This document shows positions 24,512-35,700 of a DNA stretch of 64,000 nucleotides, piece after piece (the first letter of the stretch is position 1; every line of letters begins with the position of its first letter). The notes beneath the pieces were generated by a model. That model was given only the letters and a program-made list of their open reading frames with translations. It was not told the origin of the DNA and did not search any database. The stretch covers positions 62,231,766-62,295,765 of the forward strand of contig NC_134279.1 of NCBI RefSeq assembly GCF_949628215.1, read 5' to 3'. Made by a program: the position numbers and the translations under genes. This DNA is from Phalacrocorax aristotelis. Its lineage: Eukaryota; Chordata; Aves; Suliformes; Phalacrocoracidae.

Positions 24512-25089
24512 ATTAGCTACTGGCTTGGATAGAGTCACATTTCTTCATAGCAGCTTGTATGGGGCTATGTTTTGGATTTAAAACCAAAAGACTTTTTATA
24601 ACAGACTGATTTTAGCTCTTGCTGAACAGTGTTTGCACAGAACCAAGGCCTTTTCTGCTTCTTACCCCACCCCACCAGTGAGCAGGCTGGGGGTGCACAA
24701 GAAGCTGGGAAAGGACACAGCCAGGACAGCTGACCCCAACTCACCAAAGGGATACCCACAGCATGTGATGTCTTCCTGAACAATAAAAGCTAGAGGAAGA
24801 AGGAGGAAGGGGTTCCAAGTTCCAAGTAACCAAGAAACCATTACGCGTGATGGAGCCCTGCTTTCCTTTGGATGGCTGAGCACCTGCCTGCCCATGGGAA
24901 GCAGTGAGTGAATTCCCTGTTTTGCTTCGCTTGTGCGTGTGGCTTTTGCTTTACCCATTAAACTGGCTTTATCCCAACCCACGAGTTTTCTCACTTTTAC
25001 CCTGCCAATTCTCTTCCTCACCCTGCTGGGGATGTGTGAGCGAGCATCTGTGTGGTGCTGAGCTACCTGCCAGGGGTTAAATCACAATA
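24512..25089 (+). mobile_element. 5' LTR of a truncated family-1 provirus (subfamily A, diverged)
   Basis: The start has drifted (TAGCTACTGGCTTGGATAGAG in place of TGTCCTGGTTTTGGCTGGG), but most later blocks match. These include GTGCACAAGAAGCTGGGA, TTACGCGTGATGGAGCCC, CTGCCTGCCCATGGGAAGCA and the terminal GGGGTTAAATCACAATA. The CRE position reads TGATGTCT and a poly(A) ATTAAACTG is kept near 24957. A recognisable primer-binding site follows, so this was a 5' LTR and not a solo LTR. No same-strand 3' LTR is found downstream; the next LTR, at 26130, is on the opposite strand. Confidence 0.9.
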
Positions 25090-25097
25090 ATCCTTTC

Positions 25098-25115
25098 CAG
25101 TGCCCAACGTAAGGC
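25098..25115 (+). other. Decayed primer-binding site
   Basis: CAGTGCCCAACGTAAGGC lies about ten bases past the LTR end. It aligns with the Lys-type site at 20538 and keeps the CCCAACGT core. This confirms that internal proviral sequence begins here. Confidence 0.65.
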
Positions 25116-25198
25116 ACCAAAAAGGTTGGAGTATTCATTACTTGAGCCTTGTAACTGCAAACTGGAAGTCCCTTTATTAGGGTCAGAAGTAAGATTAG

Positions 25199-25288
25199 TC
25201 ATAGAATCATAGAATCGTTAAGGTTGGAAAAGACCCTTAAGATCATCGAGTCCAACCGCTAACCTATCACTGCCAAGTGCAACACTAA
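25199..25288 (-). mobile_element. CR1 LINE 3' tail, short copy
   Basis: The plus strand reads TCATAGAATCATAGAATCG then AAGACCCTTAAGATCATCGA, which is the reverse complement of the CR1 3' untranslated end with its ATTCTATGA repeats. Only about 90 bp is present, the usual severe 5' truncation. It sits between the proviral leader and the pol fragment, so it probably inserted into the provirus, or a deletion later brought the two together. Confidence 0.9.
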
Positions 25289-25329
25289 GAGTCCTTCTAC
25301 TCTCTCTGGGGAATTGCTCAATAGAAACT

Positions 25330-25760
25330 GGAGCAGTAAATTTCCTGGATAGGCCCTTTTTGGCCACTGAGTGCAGGCCACTTGGAGGAGCATCCAGTAC
25401 ACCTGGAATCAACTGCCCCAGGGGTGGAAACACAGTCCTGCTAATAGGCATGAGCTGATACAGACTGCACTGGAACAGGGTAAAGCTCCTGAACACCTGC
25501 AATACATTGATGACATCATCATATGAGGAAACACAGCAAAGGAGATGTTTGAGAAAGGGAAAAGAATGATGCAGCTTTTTCTGAAAGCCAGTTTTGCCAT
25601 AAAACAATTTAAAGTCAAAGGACCTGTACAGGAGATAAAGTTTTAGAAGTAAAACTGAAAGATAGGCAACATCATATTGCAATGGATGTGATCAATAAAA
25701 TAACAGTATGTCTCCACCAACTAACCAAAAATGAAACACAAACTTTCTCAGCATTGCAGG
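25330..25760 (+). pseudogene. pol: Retroviral pol, reverse-transcriptase fragment (broken)
   Basis: The plus strand encodes a recognisable stretch of an avian ERV reverse transcriptase. In frame from 25380 it reads TWRSIQYTWNQLPQGWKHS, containing the LPQG motif, followed by LQYIDD with the catalytic YIDD at 25503-25514. A stop (TGA, 25524-25526) directly follows the YIDDIII segment. Matching sequence continues through KGKRMMQLFLKASFAIKQF. The part upstream of 25380 (PFLATECR) is in another frame. From about 25680 (MDVINKI) the frame shifts again, and similarity fades near 25760. Gag, protease and the amino part of the polymerase are missing. The two catalytic aspartates of YIDD survive, but the gene cannot make an enzyme. 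The minus-strand frame at 25218-25682 is its shadow. Confidence 0.85.
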
Positions 25761-26129
25761 TTTTTCTCTACCCTGACTGAAACCCTGTGTTTGATTTGCA
25801 GAGCAGTTGTTTTAAGTTTGCATAGCATGGAAAGAGAAAGTTCAGTGAAAAATTACTCTGTGCTATGAAAAAGCTGACCAGAAACTAATGTATACACAGA
25901 TTTAGGTATAATCATTTTTAACAAATTAAAACCAAATTAAGTTGGTGAATTTCATACAAGAACCTTTACCATGAACTGGACAATTATAGGAGTAAGTTTA
26001 GTGAAGTTCGCAAAATCTGAGTACCCAACAGTTTTAAGTTCCCTTCTTTATTTCAATTTTGAGCATTGCCTGTTTTTATTCAAGGAATGAGTTCTGCAAA
26101 CAAAGAAACAATATAATAAACTAAAGAAG
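25761..26129. other. Unassigned DNA between pol remnant and antisense LTR
   Basis: The first part may be further decayed pol, but I see no motif. The remainder is AT-rich unique sequence with no recognised feature. Confidence 0.4.
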
Positions 26130-26707
26130 TGTCGTGGTTTAGCCCCAGTCAGCAACCAAGCACCACGCAGCCACTGGCTCACTCCACCCCCGGTGGGATG
26201 GGGGAGAGGATCAGAAGAGTAAAAGTGAGGAAACTCATGGGTTGAGACAAAGACAGTTTAACAGGTAAAGCAAAAGCTGCGTGCGGAAGCAAATCAAAAC
26301 AAGGATTTCATGCACTGCTTCCCATGGGCAGGCAGGTGTTCAGCCATCTCCAGGAAAGCAGGGCTCCATCACGCGTAACGGTTACTTGGAAAGACAAACA
26401 CCATCACTCTGAACTTCCCCACTTCCTTCTTCTTCCCCCACCGTTATATGCTGAGCATGACGTCATATGTTATGGGATATCCCTTTGGCCAGTTGGGGTC
26501 AACTGTCCTGGCTGTGCCCCCTCACAGCTTGTTGTGCGCCCGGCAGAGCACGGGGAGCTGAAATAGTCCTTGACTAGTGTAAGCACTACTTAGCAACAAC
26601 TAAAACATCTCCACATTATCACCACCGTTTCCAAAAAAAATCCAAAACACAGCCCCATACTAGCTACTACGAAGAAATTTAACTCTATCCCAGCCAAGAC
26701 CAGGACA
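26130..26707 (-). mobile_element. Family-1 ERV LTR (subfamily A), full length
   Basis: Full-length antisense copy. The plus strand runs from TGTCGTGGTTTAGCCCCAG to CAGCCAAGACCAGGACA. It retains a perfect CRE, a TATA-like motif, the ACGCGTAACGGTTACTTGG block and TTTAACAGGTAAAGCAAAAG. The flanks AGAAG (left) and AGGGA (right) do not match as a 5-bp duplication. So either a flank has mutated, or the LTR was left by recombination between two insertions or by a rearrangement. No primer-binding site or coding remnant adjoins it. Confidence 0.93.
26444..26465 (-). promoter_or_regulatory. CRE and TATA-like box of antisense LTR
   Basis: Palindromic CRE TGACGTCA at 26458-26465. Reading on the minus strand, a TATA-like ATATAA follows at 26449-26444, eight bases downstream of the CRE. 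This suggests CREB/ATF-type input to the LTR promoter, by inference from the motif only. Confidence 0.6.
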
Positions 26708-29573
26708 AGGGATTCCTGAAAGTCACATGTAAAAGAATCTTCATGTACCCCTTCAGATCACTGAAGCATGATATTACACATAGTATTCTAAAAAAAATAG
26801 AGTAATTGGAAAAAAAGGAAAAGCAACAGAAAACCAACCACCAAAAACCAGAATAAAAGAGACACAGGTTACAAAAAAAGACTAGACCTTTATGCAGTGT
26901 TGGACACTTGGAGTTACCATCTGGTGAATTTTGTCCTTCACTTGATTTGGGAGAAAGAAAAAACAAATCAAGGTATTAGACATACATAGATGACAGTATT
27001 GCCATCAGTAAAGAAGGTGTTTGTGGTGAATAATGAAATAAAACAAAATATGAAGACACAAAATGTTACTTAAAGGGCATTTTTGTTTTTATACAGAATA
27101 TTTTTGTATTTTAATGCAAACACATACACTTATATATAGAAATAGAATATCTTTTAATTATAAAGATTTCAAATGTGATTAAGGTTTCTTGTAATTAAAA
27201 ATATTTAAGAGATTTTGGTTGAATTTTGTGCAACTTTATCTTCATTTAGAGATGGGCTTAGGAAGGAAGTATAATAAATGACAACTCTGCCTAAAATATG
27301 TCTTAGGCAGATAGCTAATAAATAGTTGATGAACTTCCTTAGAAAGGATCCTGATCCCAGATCCTTATGTTCAGTCCTAGATGTGTACTAATTCCTTGTT
27401 TCCTGGACCTACTCAGGAGTAAGGCAACAAAATTCTCATTTAAGACTTTTATCCCTTTAACAAATTTGCAGTTGTGCTGTGCATGCATGTGCATGGGTGT
27501 CAATTACTAGTAATTGAACCTTATTGCCTTTTTTTCCTTAGGAAAGCAGGCCAAATAAAACCAGTCGTGATTCCAGCTTTTGCTGGACTGCTTAGTTAAT
27601 GGTTAGACAAATGCCAGAGATGATCTGGGTACACTTTCCCACCAGAGCACAAAGGAAGTAAGCTCCCATGTCACTTCTGAAGTTAATGTCCATAGGACAT
27701 TCAGGCTGAGGGTACTTCTATCCCTGTGCCCAGGAATTCTAGACTCGGGATGAGAAGGATGGTAAGCAAGGTGGAGGAGCATCAGTCTGGTGTCTAGTAC
27801 TACTCATATATGGAAGTGAACAACTCAACTGCAGTCTCTGCACTGAAGGATTATTTTTGACTTTCAGCAAATTGTCTTGAGGTAAAAAAGAGAAACAATG
27901 AAGAAAAATGCAGGAAAGACGGACTATAAGAGGTCTACACTCTATCTATGTCACTTACTCTTGAAAAAAATAGCACACAACTGCTCCTAGATAGCCCAAA
28001 AATGGCAACGCAAAAAATCAGCAAATAAATTAATATGAACACCGTTAAGCATTTTAATTAGAAATATGAAAATACTAAAAGCGTTTTTTTCAATTTGTTT
28101 TTTCCCCCACTTTATTTTCCCAGTAGTTTTAGAGTTTTCTATCTACCCTATAAAAGCCTTTGAAAAATAACTATACATAATTGCTTGGTTTGAAAGGTAC
28201 CTTTTTCATGCACTCACAGCAAAATATTATCAAAATAATAATAATTAGCTTCTTGGATGTTATTCAGATAGGGACTTAAAATGAACGGTGTTAAATATGC
28301 TAAAACTTATGTGTTAATGTAGAAAGGAATTCTTTCTATCCCTTTTTAAATAATTTATTCCACAATTGACCTTATGAATAAATCTACTACTATAGAACCA
28401 TCATTAAAGTGTGCAGATGATGGTTACTATATATATATTTTTCTAAAAGCAGTTAGAGTAGCCCAGCAAGATAGCAAATAATTAAAACTTAAGTAGTGTG
28501 TAAAATGCAATCAGCTTGATTCATTCTGTGAGCATACAGAAAACAAGTGTTTTCTGCTCTGCAGTGATCTATATTGATATGTAAAACAGTACCATAGATG
28601 AATCTTTTTTTGATATATGATAACTTTTAGAGGAGTCTGTCTTTTTTGCCTTTACAAATCTTTTTTATAGCTGCAAAAAACTTAGCTTTATTTGAAACAA
28701 CTCATTCCTGTGAAAAGGAATATTTTAAAGTAGATCTAGATGGTGATGGTGTGGGAGGCTTGACATTTAAAAGTTTCTACTGACCAGGCAGTAATTTTCG
28801 AATAACTTGCTAAAAGGATTTAAAGTACTAGACTGAAGAACTAAGAAAGAACTACCGAAGTAATTACTGAAATATGAGTTGAAATGGGGTGAACACAGGG
28901 AGAGGAATTCTTTAAGAGCTGCTTTCCCTTAGGATTTAATATTGACTTGCCATATGCCATAAAAAAATGTGGTGGGTCTACACTCATAAGGAACAGTGCT
29001 TATGGGGTGACTTCACTGTGTCGAGATCTGCGTTTTGATGAATATAACTGGGACAGCTCCTAAATACCACATGAAACTACACTGTAATTCACAGATGTTT
29101 GCTTTACTTTATTTCTTTTACTAAATTTACATGCCTGGTTGTAGACACAGATTATGAAACAAACCAACAAATTATAACAAAGTCATATTTTGACTACTTC
29201 TTGTGAATGATAAATGATTTCCATACAATTCAAATGTTTTTGCTGCTTTTTTGCTCACCACTCACTTATTATGAGACTCAAATGAAGGAGTGAAATAAGC
29301 TAAGACTGTTTCCCTTATTTACATGGAATTGTGTGTGTGTGAGCCACGAAGGAGCAGAGGGTTGTAAAGAGTATAATTGTTTATGCACTTTCGTGATGCT
29401 TTTTAGTAATTAAGTACTGCACACATACTAAGAGATACGCTTATAAAAATTCTCATTACCTCTAGAAGGTATTGTTATCCTCCTATTTAGAAGTACGGAA
29501 GTGAAGCCAATTAGCCTATTTTTGCTCTACATACTGTTGAAATGTCAAGTGGAATTTGTTGGGGATTGCTCTG
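26708..29573. other. Unique non-coding DNA between two antisense LTRs
   Basis: About 2.9 kb. It is not proviral internal sequence: no pol motif, primer-binding site or polypurine tract is seen, and the right-hand LTR has its own target duplication. Only simple AT repeats (for example near 28428) stand out. Confidence 0.55.
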
Positions 29574-30148
29574 TGTTGTGGTTTAGCCCCAGCCAGCAAC
29601 CAAGCCCCACGCAACCGCTCGCTCACTCCCCCCTGGTGGGACGGGGGAGAGAATCGGAAGAGTAAAAGTGAGGTGACTCATGGTTTGAGATAAAGACAGT
29701 TCAATAGGTAAAGCAAAAGCTGTGCACAGAAGCAAAGCAAAACAAGGAATTCATTCACTACTTCCCATGGGCAGGCAGGTGTTCAGCCATCGCCAGGAAA
29801 GCAGGGCTCCATCACACGTAACGGTTACTTGGAAAGACAAACGCCATCGCTCTGAACCTCCCCACTTCCTTCTTCTTTCCCAGGTTATATACTGAGCATG
29901 ACGTCATATGGTATGGAATATCCCATTGGCCAGTTGGGGTCAGCTGTCCCGGCTGTGCCCCCTCCCAGCTTGTTGTGCACCCGGCAGAGCACGGGGAGCT
30001 GAAATAGTCCTTGACTAGTGTAAGCGCAACTTAGCAACAGCCAAAGCACCTCTACATTATCACCACTGTTGCCAGCAAAAATCCAAAACACAGCCCCATA
30101 CTAGCTACTATGAAGAAATTTAACTCTGTCCCAGCTGAAACCAGGACA
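29574..30148 (-). mobile_element. Family-1 ERV solo LTR (subfamily A) with 5-bp duplication
   Basis: Complete antisense LTR of 575 bp (TGTTGTGGTTTAGCCCCAG ... AGCTGAAACCAGGACA). It is flanked by the identical CTCTG at 29569-29573 and 30149-30153. This is the cleanest evidence in the window for independent integration followed by LTR-LTR recombination to a solo LTR. It resembles the copy at 26130 closely, sharing the same wording around CAAAACACAGCCCCATACTA, so both probably come from one subfamily. Confidence 0.95.
29885..29906 (-). promoter_or_regulatory. CRE and TATA box of solo LTR
   Basis: Perfect CRE TGACGTCA at 29899-29906. On the minus strand TATATAA (29891-29885) follows after a 7-base spacer. 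The CRE-TATA pairing matches the copy at 26130, which suggests a conserved core promoter. Confidence 0.65.
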
Positions 30149-30153
30149 CTCTG

Positions 30154-30474
30154 AAATATAAATATTGTCTATAGCTTTTATGAAAATCATGTTTTGTGAA
30201 AGTTGCCCAGAAAACAGTTATTACAGATTTAGCTTGCCTACTGAGGTCTGGGTTCTGACTTTGCTTCTTCCTAACAGCAGAGTAGATATTTGCGAGAGAA
30301 GAACAGTATGGCCTAATCACATATGTGGTGTTTTGGGTGATCTAGGAACAAACTTTTCACTTGAAAATGTATCATATTCTGAAGAACTGATGATTTAATT
30401 TTGATTTTATTTTGTGAAAAAGTAAAATTTACTCAAGTTCAAACTAAAAGAGGCAGTTGAAATGTGATGAAGTC
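30154..30474. other. Short unique stretch
   Basis: About 320 bases between the solo LTR and the CR1 complex. The plus frame at 30165-30398 has no recognisable similarity. Nothing else is seen. Confidence 0.5.
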
Positions 30475-31001
30475 TTAAACGCGCAGGAGCAGGCTGTCCC
30501 CATGTGTTGTAAGACAAAGCAGCGGGGAACATGATGGCCTGGCTGAACAGGGAACTTTTGCAGGGACATAGGAATAAAAGAAGAGTTTCCAATTTAGGAA
30601 GGCAGGAAGCTCAAGAAGAGTACACAGATCTCGTTAGGTCAAGCAAGAGAAAATCAGAAAGGCAAAGCCCGTCTAGAACTCAGTCTGGCTGCTGTTCTAA
30701 GAGGTAACAAAAAATGTTTTTACAAATACATCAACTACAAAAAGAGAGCTAAGGAGAATCTCCATCCTCTATTGGACGCGGAGGGGAACATTGCCACTGA
30801 GGATTAGGAAAAGGCTGAGATACTTAATGCCTTCTTTGCCTCAGTCTTTCATACTCAGACCAGTTACCCCCAGGGTATTCAGCCCCTTGAGCTGGAAGGA
30901 CAGGGACCAGAATAAACCCCCCACAATCCAGAAGGAACCAGTTACCAAGAGTAGTGAGGGAGCTGGCGGAGAAGCTTGCCAGGCCACTGTCCATCATTTA
31001 T
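30475..31001 (+). pseudogene. CR1 LINE, sense copy, left part (ORF2 endonuclease-RT linker region)
   Basis: Sense-strand CR1 starting within ORF2. It runs through the region between the endonuclease and reverse-transcriptase domains. A readable stretch near 30810 gives KAEILNAFFASVF, a typical CR1 ORF2 segment, preceded by an in-frame stop (TAG). Several indels break the frame. The copy is cut at CCATCATTTAT (31001) by an antisense CR1 and resumes at 32254. It begins without the first part of ORF2, as expected for a 5'-truncated LINE. Non-functional. Confidence 0.85.
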
Positions 31002-32253
31002 CATAGAATCATAGAATTGTTAAGGTTGGAAAAGGCGCTTAAGAACATTGAGTCCAAACACTAACCAATCACTGCCAAGTCCATCACTAAACCATATCCT
31101 CAAGCACCATGTCTACCCTACTTTTAAATACCTCCAGCGATGGAGACTCAACCACTTCCCTGGGCAGCCTGTTCCAAAGTTTGACAACTCTTTCGGTGAA
31201 GAAGTTTCTTCTAATATCAAACCTAAACTTCCCCTGGCGCAGCTTGAGGACATTTCCTCTTGTCCTATCGCTTGTTACTAGGGCGAAGACTGACCCCCGC
31301 CTTGCTACAACCGCCTTTCAGGTAGTTGTAGAGAGCAACAAGGTCTCCCCTCAGCCTCCTCTTCTCCAGACTAAACAACTCCAGCTCCCTCAGCTGCTCC
31401 TCATAAGACTTGTTGTCCAGGACCTTCACCAACTTTGTTGCCCTTCTCTGGACACGCTCCAGCACCTCGATGTCCTTCCTGTACTGAGGGGCCCAAAACT
31501 GAACACAGTACTTGAGGTGTGGCCTCGAGTACAGGGGCACGATCACCTCCCTGCTCCTGCTGGCCACACTATTCCTGATACAAGCCAGGATGCTGTTGGC
31601 CTTCTTGGCCACCTGGGCACACTGCCGGCTCGTGTTCTGCCACTGTTGACCAACACCCCCAGGTCCTTCTTTACTGGGCAGCTCTCCAGCCAATCCTCCC
31701 CAAGCCTGAAACATTGCATGGGGTTGTTGTGACCGAAGTGCAGGACCCGGCACTTCGCCTTGCTGAATCTCATACCATTGGCTCCCGCCCAATGATCCAG
31801 CCTGTCCAGGTCCCTCTGTAGGGTCTTCCTGCCCTCTACCAGATCGACACTTCCACCCAGCTTGGTGTCATCTGCAAACTTACTGAGGGTGCACTCAATC
31901 CCCTCATCCAGATCATCAGTGCACTAAGATACTGAACAGGACCAGCCCCAACACTGAGCCCTGGGGAACACCACTTGTGATCAGCCACCAACTGGATTTG
32001 ACTCCACTCACCACCACTCTCTGGACTCGGCCGTCCAGCCAGTTTTTAACCCACGCAGAGTGCACTTGTCCAAGCCGTGAGCAGCCAGCTTCTCCAGGAG
32101 AATGCTGTGGGAGACAGTGTCAAAGGCCTTACTAAAGTCCAAGCAGACAATGTCCACAGCCTTCCCCTCATCCACTAAGTGGGACACCTTCTCATAGAAG
32201 GAGACCTGGTTAGTGAGGCAGGACCTCCCTTTCATAAATCCATGCTGGCTGGG
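31002..32253 (-). pseudogene. CR1 LINE, antisense copy nested in a sense CR1; RT remnant
   Basis: A 1.25-kb CR1 on the minus strand, 5'-truncated, with its 3' ATTCTATGA repeats at 31002-31016. Reading from 32235 downward, the first fragment (to 32008) contains [11 protein letters not shown], the RT palm block with the first catalytic aspartate. After frame breaks, the catalytic FADD motif is intact (codons 31878-31867, context [10 protein letters not shown]). The fragment 31792-31265 encodes the thumb and C-terminal region, with [19 protein letters not shown] and [11 protein letters not shown]. The breaks leave no single ORF, so it cannot act alone. TTTAT at 30997-31001 and at 32254-32258 fits a short target duplication. 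The plus frame at 31109-31732 is a shadow. Confidence 0.92.
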
Positions 32254-32341
32254 TTTATGAAAACCCAGTCCGGGTTAACAGGGGAGGTCACAGATGACTC
32301 AAGGCTTGGCAATGTGACGCCCATCTACAAGGGCCAGACGT
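32254..32341 (+). pseudogene. CR1 LINE, sense copy, right part
   Basis: After the nested copy, sense CR1 resumes with CAGTCCGGGTTAACAGGGGA and continues through AATGTGACGCCCATCTACAA (the CR1 RT amino-terminal region). It is directly contiguous, in consensus order, with the left part ending at 31001. The match ends near 32341 at GGGCCAGACG, so the rest of this sense copy has been lost. Confidence 0.85.
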
Positions 32342-32417
32342 TTTCAGCCAGCGGGCTGCTTGCAACAGCTCTAGCTAGGCAGGATATCTTTCTGTTATGA
32401 AACCACCAGCTAAACAG

Positions 32418-32479
32418 AACCATAGAATCACAGAAATATTTAGGCTGGAAAAGACCTTTCAGATCATCGATTGCAACAG
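32418..32479 (-). mobile_element. CR1 LINE 3' tail, very short copy
   Basis: The plus strand reads CATAGAATCACAGAAATAT then GGCTGGAAAAGACCTTTCAG and ATCATCGA, the reverse complement of a CR1 3' end. About 60 bp long. It is the third separate CR1 segment within 2 kb and has its own tail, so it is not part of the nested pair. Confidence 0.8.
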
Positions 32480-32735
32480 TAGTTTTAAGGGCAATGAGTA
32501 TACCATGAATAATAAGGACTCTGTGAGAATAAAGATGCAATGAAGCAAGTTGCTGTCTGATTACTTTTCCTCAATAGTTTCTAGGGCAGCACAAATTTAG
32601 CTGTGCTTTTTTTTATGATCAAAAATTAATTTTCTTTGGGTCGTCGTAGAGGGGAAAAGCATCTAATGGACCTTAACAAAGATGTGATTGTTAACTGAAG
32701 CACAAAACATAGATGCCTTAAGCACTGAGATTACA

Positions 32736-32764
32736 TATTATTATTATTATTATTATTATTATTA
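32736..32764. repeat. (ATT)n microsatellite
   Basis: About 29 bp of uninterrupted TAT/ATT trinucleotide repeat in unique DNA. Confidence 0.95.
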
Positions 32765-35700
32765 CATTACTTCTTTATTAAAGAACTCTACAGAGCAGTA
32801 GAAAAGCTGGAAATTATATCCACGAGACCTTTTAAGTAAATCTGTGAGTAATTTGTTTTGATAATCTGGATGAGGATTTGGGTGGAAAGCATTGCTGTAA
32901 AATTCACATGCACTCCAAATTTGTGCTGCCACTTAGATGCATGTTCTTCAAAGTCAACTTAAAACACTTTTCCTGAGTATCATGAGTACCACTATATATA
33001 TATATTCATTAGCGTATACATAAACAGGTATATACAGATGGCTTCATTATGAACAGGATGTTTAAACAAAGGTAATACCATTTATTGGCTAAAAGTATCC
33101 AAACTTTTGGGATCACAATAACTTTACCCTGCCATTGATTGCAACAAGATTTTGCTAGGAGATATTTGGTTGATTTGAACTGAAATCTAAAGCAAAGCCA
33201 TTTTCATCAAAATCCACCCATGAAATTAAAACTTCCCCTTTCACTTTAAAGTGGACTTGTAACCCTTTAGCTACTGAGCCGTCTTATTACTTGCTACTAC
33301 TCCTAGTGAGTGAATTTTAGGCAGCATGACAGATATTTGACAGTCATATTTTACTCATGACACATAACAGAATATAAGTGTCTAATGATCAGGGAATGAT
33401 CATTCTTTTACTGCATCCATGGATTTGGGTGTTTTATGAAGCTGCTTGGAATCAGGACATTCCCAAAAGAAAAATGCTAGTTAGTCTTTTGCTGCTGCTG
33501 AATTTTGCTGAATTCCAGAGGAACTTTCAAAGCTTTCTGCCCATTACTAGCTGTGATATTATGAACTTACTAAGAAGTTATAATTGGATAGTCTGCTTCT
33601 CTGAGTCTCCCAGGACAGAAAAGGGTTTGGTTTGTTAAAAAAAAGAAAATTCACATGCTTTCATAAAAGTTTGTCCTGTACTCACACAAATTAAAATCCA
33701 AAGTGGATTTTAATATATAAGTGTACAGGATATAATGAAAAACTTTGAGACAAATGCTTAAGAGTGGATTAAATTGTGTGTGAAACTGTTGAAATTGTTT
33801 AATAAATTATATGTTGTTTAATAAATTGGCAGCTGTGTGTAGGAAACCATTTATACACCAACATGAATTTCTAAATCTACCTATCTGTATATGTAGGTGT
33901 GGGTTGCACAAAGATGTCCCAATGTCCTTTTTTCCCCACCATAAGTATTTCCATGCAGTAGTAAAATACCATTTCTTAATTGTTTTCTTCAGTGTGCCCT
34001 GAGTTTTATCTTTGAAAATCTTGAGTCCGGAGATGCTTATTTATAATGTCTTAGTTAGATTTGCAGTGTAACTAACCTACCAAGTTTATACCAAAGAAGA
34101 GAATTCTGTGGAAGTCTATACTGTAAATGGAAATAGAATTTTTAATTTCCAGGTTAATCTTTGTAATTGGTATTGCAGTTAAGACAAAAGTGTTAGATAA
34201 TAACATTTGTGTTTTGTGGTGAGAAGTATAACTGTATCTGATGGACCTGGAGAAAATCAACAATGGCAAAAAATTTTATTTGGTTTCTACAGCAAAATCA
34301 ATTGCAATTTTGTGAAACACATCCTAAGAAATTTGTAGATATCTGGTTAATATTACTAATATCTTGATCTAATACTTAAATGAGACAAGCTTAGTGATTT
34401 TATTACATTGACTTAAATATTCATTTATTTTGAAGTAATCATTGCCTTTATTGTAGTATTCTAGTATTTGGAAAAGGTAAACTGAAATACTGGTTTTGTG
34501 TTTTAGCAGTTTGTATTTCCTTAAAGTAAGCACATTTCTACAAATGAAGGAACCTCTGAAAACTAGATTTGTCATCAGTCACCCAAAATCTTGATTATTA
34601 CCTTGTGATTAATCTTTGGCTCTCTAAAACTAGATTGGTTTAACTTTTGAAAAAAAGTATACACTTACTTTAAATAAATTATACACATACAGAAATACGT
34701 AAACAAACACATCCTTAAGGATTAGAGAGTGTACTTTTCAGTAATCACACAGAGCTATTCAAAGCCCTCACCTCTTAAGCGTTAGGTAATCGGTCTTGAG
34801 GAGGGGGAAGACAGGTTCTGGTAACAGCTAGATAAAGAAAAATCATATTAAAATACCAAACTTCCTTAAAAAGCTTATTACGCAAGTTTGCCAATGACAT
34901 TGCTGCAATAGAAATGTCAGTGAAGCATATGCAGCCTGTCTTTGAAAGACATAGCTTAGAAAGCAAAGCAAAGCAGGAACGCATTTCTGTAGCTGAAACA
35001 AACGTAACAAAGCAGGACAAAGAATTTTGAAATAAAAATTTTTACTCAGATGGGTTTCTTGAATATAAGAAAGCCAAGGTTGGAAGAATACAGGTCTGTG
35101 TTATGTGAGCAACTGCTAGATGTATGTAATCTAACAATCTGAAAATAGCTACTTATTTACATGTAAATAAATGACTACTATGTGTAATTGTGATCTTCAG
35201 TTAAGACCATGCAATTTTGGGTCACGAATACTTGACAGTCTTAGCTGCTTGCTTGTCAGGCATCTTTCAAAGTGATACTTCAAAAACTTTTCTTCAGAAA
35301 TACTAGCTACTATTACAAATGGAAGTGATGAATTTACTACTTCTCAGTGATCCTTTTCTAAGAAAAGTAAGGTTTTTTTCCCCCAGTGTTTCCAATAGGA
35401 AATTCTAAGATTTATCAAATAAATAACATTGGACTTATATCTAGTCTAAAATTGATTCAAATAGATAGGGATAGACTAACAGTCAGAAAAAGGTGAAGGA
35501 AAACAGACACGGGGAGGAAAATAAAACAAACAAGTAAGAAAACCACAAATTGTTTCAAGTGATATTTTTAGTTAGTTTTTTGGGGTTTCTATTTTTGTAT
35601 GAAAATAATTTTTAAATATAATCCCTGCATTTTTTCACATATTAAAACTGTAATTTTTTCAGTTAAAATATTTTAATAAAAGACTTTCTAGGAACCTTTA

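Noticed and set aside
26130..30148. Two antisense LTRs 2.9 kb apart as the two ends of one provirus
   Set aside because: The right LTR has its own exact CTCTG duplication, and the DNA between has no primer-binding site, pol or polypurine tract.
31109..31732. 207-codon plus-strand open frame, one of the longest in the window
   Set aside because: It is antisense to the CR1 reverse-transcriptase remnant. The true coding sense is the minus strand, which shows FADD and other CR1 blocks.
33060..33130. Possible ancient amniote repeat (ACCATTTATTGGCTAAAAGT)
   Set aside because: The wording feels familiar, but I could not tie it to a named repeat family or find its ends.
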